Positions 61,700-64,000 of a stretch of 64,000 bases of DNA are shown in pieces. The position numbers and the translations under genes were made by a program. Origin of the DNA: Dyella dinghuensis (GTDB taxonomy: Bacteria; Pseudomonadota; Gammaproteobacteria; Xanthomonadales; Rhodanobacteraceae); contig NZ_RYZR01000003.1 of the NCBI RefSeq assembly GCF_003977615.1, positions 496,001 to 560,000 on the forward strand. The letters are read 5' to 3'. The notes under the pieces were generated by a model. It was given only the letters and a program-made list of their open reading frames with translations. It ran no database searches and was not told where the DNA came from. The first letter of the stretch is position 1, and the number at the start of each line of letters is the position of its first letter.

Positions 61700-64000
61700 G
61701 TGAGCACAAACCTGATCCGCGAGTTTTTCGATTCCTCGCAACTCGCAGGCGGCAACGCCGATTACGTTGAATCGTTGTATGACACATGGCTTGCCGACCC
61801 CGAGTCGGTACCCGCCGAGTGGAACATTTACTTCAAGACCTTCAAGGGCCGCGAGTCGGGGGATGTTTCCCACACCGCGGCCATTGCGCGTATTGAGGCC
61901 GCACAAAAGCATCGCCCCAATGGCGTTGCCGCCGCGCCCGTCAGTGACGAGCATGCGCGCAAACAGGCTGGCGTCCTGCGCCTGCTGACCGCTTACCGCT
62001 CACGCGGCCACCTCGCCGCCGATCTCGATCCGCTCGGCCTCGCGCACAAGATGAACGCGCCCGACCTGGGCCTGGCCTTCCACGGCCTCTCCGACGCTGA
62101 CCTCGATACCGAATTCGATTGCGGCAACTTCGCCGGCGGCGGTCAGCGCATGAAGCTGCGCGAGCTGCTCGCGCGCCTGAAGCGTGTCTACACGGCCACG
62201 GTCGGTGCGGAGTTCATGTACATCTCCGACCACGCCCAGCGCAACTGGATCTACAACCAGCTTGAACAGGCCAACGGCAATGCGGGCCTGGATAAGGCCG
62301 GCAAGCAGCGCATCATGGACGGCCTCACCGCCGCCGACGGTCTCGAGCGCTATTTGCACACCAAGTACGTCGGCCAGAAGCGCTTCTCGCTGGAAGGCGG
62401 CGACAGCCTCATTCCGATGATGGATGACGTTGTACGCGCTGCCGGCGACAACGGCGTCAAGGATCTCGTGATCGGCATGGCCCACCGCGGCCGCCTGAAC
62501 ATGTTGGTGAACATTCTCGGCAAGCCGCCGAAGACCTTGTTCAACGAATTCGAAGGCAAGTTCGAGCACAACCAGGAAGACCCGGCCCACTCTGGCGACG
62601 TGAAGTACCACATGGGCTTCTCCGCCGACGTGCGTACGCCCAAGGGTGGCGTGCATGTGGCGCTGGCGTTCAACCCGTCGCATCTGGAAATCGTCAACCC
62701 GGTGGTTGCCGGTTCCGTGCATGCGCGCCAGATCCGCCGCAAGGACACCGAACACACACAGTCGCTTGCCGTGCTGATTCACGGCGACGCCGCGCTGGCC
62801 GGTCAGGGCGTGAACATGGAATTGTTCAACATGTCGCAGGCCCGCGGTTTCAAGATCGGGGGCACGCTGCACATCGTGATCAACAACCAGGTCGGCTTTA
62901 CCACCTCCAATCCGCAAGACGCACGTTCGACGCTGTACTGCACCGACCTCGCCAAGATGGTCAACGCACCGGTGTTCCACGTGAATGGCGACGATCCGGA
63001 AGCGGTCATCCAGGTCACGCGCCTTGCCTACGCATTCCGCAAGCAGTTCCGCCGGGACGTCGTCATCGATCTGGTCTGCTATCGCCGCCACGGTCATAAC
63101 GAAGCGGACGAACCTGCTGCCACGCAGCCGGTGATGTACCAGATCATCCGCAAGCGCCCGCCCGCGCGCGAACTCTATGCGCAGCAGCTGGTGAAAGAAG
63201 GCTTGCTGGCCGAGGGTGATGCACAGAAGCAGTTCGAAGCCTACCGCGAGCGCCTGGAAGCCGGCGCCGCGATGACCGATCTGCATCCGTCGCTGACCAA
63301 AGACGTGGAAGTGGATTGGAGCCAGTTCCTCGGCAACAAACTCGCCACGCCGGTGAAGACGGGTGTTGCGAAGGACAAGTTGGTCCAGCTCGCCAACCGC
63401 ATCCTTGATATTCCGAATGACATTGCGCTGCAGTCGCGCGTTGCGAAGATCTACGACGACCGCCGCAAGATGGCCACCGGCGAACTTCCGGGCGACTGGG
63501 GTTTTGCCGAAAACCTCGCCTACGCCACGCTGATCGATGAAGGTCACAACCTGCGTCTGGTCGGCCAGGATTCCGGCCGCGGTACGTTCTTCCATCGCCA
63601 TGCCGTGCTGCATGACCAGAAAGACGGCCGCACGTTCATGCCGCTCGCGACGCTGCGTAGCGACGCGAACGTGGAAGTGATCGATTCGCTGCTCAGCGAA
63701 GAAGCCGTGATGGCGTTCGAATACGGTCATGCCACCACGGATCCGTACACGCTCAACATCTGGGAAGGCCAGTTCGGCGACTTCGCCAACGGCGCGCAGG
63801 TGGTGATCGATCAGTTCATCAGCTCCGGCGAAGCGAAGTGGGATCGCCTGTGCGGTCTGGCGCTGTATCTGCCGCACGGTTACGAAGGCCAGGGTCCGGA
63901 GCATTCCTCCGCCCGTCTCGAACGCTTCCTGCAATTGTGCGCGATGGAAAACATGCAGGTCTGCGTACCGACCACGCCAGCGCAGGATTTCCACATGATT
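61700..64000 (+). CDS. sucA: 2-oxoglutarate dehydrogenase E1 component (cut by window end)
   Basis: From the GTG at 61700 (MSTNLIREFFDSSQLAGGNA) the frame is open to the last base, 767 codons. A full SucA has about 940 residues. The N-terminal E2-binding motif, the thiamine diphosphate region (FHVNGDDPEAVIQ, CYRRHGHNEADEPA) and the HRGRLNMLVN stretch are present. It decarboxylates 2-oxoglutarate and passes the succinyl group to SucB in the TCA cycle. sucB and lpd are expected just beyond the window. A weak ribosome site (GGTGGTGA) precedes the start. Confidence 0.97.
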   Translation, partial: MSTNLIREFFDSSQLAGGNADYVESLYDTWLADPESVPAEWNIYFKTFKGRESGDVSHTAAIARIEAAQKHRPNGVAAAPVSDEHARKQAGVLRLLTAYRSRGHLAADLDPLGLAHKMNAPDLGLAFHGLSDADLDTEFDCGNFAGGGQRMKLRELLARLKRVYTATVGAEFMYISDHAQRNWIYNQLEQANGNAGLDKAGKQRIMDGLTAADGLERYLHTKYVGQKRFSLEGGDSLIPMMDDVVRAAGDNGVKDLVIGMAHRGRLNMLVNILGKPPKTLFNEFEGKFEHNQEDPAHSGDVKYHMGFSADVRTPKGGVHVALAFNPSHLEIVNPVVAGSVHARQIRRKDTEHTQSLAVLIHGDAALAGQGVNMELFNMSQARGFKIGGTLHIVINNQVGFTTSNPQDARSTLYCTDLAKMVNAPVFHVNGDDPEAVIQVTRLAYAFRKQFRRDVVIDLVCYRRHGHNEADEPAATQPVMYQIIRKRPPARELYAQQLVKEGLLAEGDAQKQFEAYRERLEAGAAMTDLHPSLTKDVEVDWSQFLGNKLATPVKTGVAKDKLVQLANRILDIPNDIALQSRVAKIYDDRRKMATGELPGDWGFAENLAYATLIDEGHNLRLVGQDSGRGTFFHRHAVLHDQKDGRTFMPLATLRSDANVEVIDSLLSEEAVMAFEYGHATTDPYTLNIWEGQFGDFANGAQVVIDQFISSGEAKWDRLCGLALYLPHGYEGQGPEHSSARLERFLQLCAMENMQVCVPTTPAQDFHMI

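Noticed and set aside
62000-63994. 664-codon minus-strand open frame opposite sucA
   Set aside because: The plus strand encodes clear SucA sequence through the same bases; the minus frame shows only composition-driven openness.

Overview
The window is a 64-kb piece of core chromosome from a gammaproteobacterium of the Xanthomonadales, most likely Rhodanobacteraceae (Dyella/Luteibacter/Frateuria type). This is inferred from gene order (recO-era-rnc-DUF4845-lepB-lepA-mucD-rseA-rpoE without rseB; tig-clpP-clpX-lon-hupB-tRNA-ppiD; smc-zipA; gloB-mltD beside rnhA-dnaQ), protein similarity and GC-rich codon use. I see no prophage, intact insertion sequence, CRISPR array or rRNA operon. Coding density is high and both window ends cut genes (recO at the left, sucA at the right).

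Layout. 1-8.4 kb (minus strand): the envelope-stress operon rpoE-rseA-mucD with a textbook sigma-E autoregulatory promoter, then lepA, lepB, a DUF4845 protein, rnc, era and recO. 8.5-11.7 kb: a REC-like/PAS/GAF/GGDEF/EAL c-di-GMP protein translationally coupled to an unknown protein. 11.8-19 kb: a FadJ-like beta-oxidation protein, ugd-slyX-DUF2058, a periplasmic FKBP isomerase and a Kef-type antiporter without an RCK domain. 19.1-19.5 kb: tRNA-Ala, -Glu, -Asp. 19.5-24.6 kb: DUF1249, the divergent ppsR/ppsA pair, a perfect 32-bp inverted repeat, a second signal peptidase I and tRNA-Ser. 24.9-32.2 kb: a CPBP protease, an unknown cysteine-rich protein, a PP2C phosphatase, dnaQ-rnhA, a YafS-like methyltransferase, gloB-mltD and fabI. 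32.2-41.3 kb (minus): the proteostasis block tig, clpP, clpX, lon, hupB, tRNA-Val, tRNA-Asp, ppiD. 41.2-42.1 kb: six tRNA genes. 42.3-51.2 kb: yafV-ybdL, a LysR regulator divergent from azoR, smc-zipA, BolA and YciI. 51.3-56 kb: a short YidC/Oxa1-like protein, then an operon of a small exported protein, a YtrA-type GntR repressor, an ABC ATPase and permease, and two paralogous lipoproteins, preceded by a promoter overlaid by a GGTG-N16-CACC dyad. 56-64 kb: fumC, purB, a TSUP permease, roxA with a coupled partner, and the start of sucA.

Functional themes are envelope protein quality control (sigma-E, MucD, FKBP, PpiD, two signal peptidases, MltD), cytoplasmic proteolysis (Lon, ClpXP, trigger factor) and central metabolism (PpsA, FumC, PurB, SucA, FabI). 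The least explained part is the 52.2-56 kb operon. It carries an uncharacterised exported protein and a lipoprotein pair whose +2 residues (Asp versus Ser) predict sorting to different membranes. Most of the rest is well-known biology.
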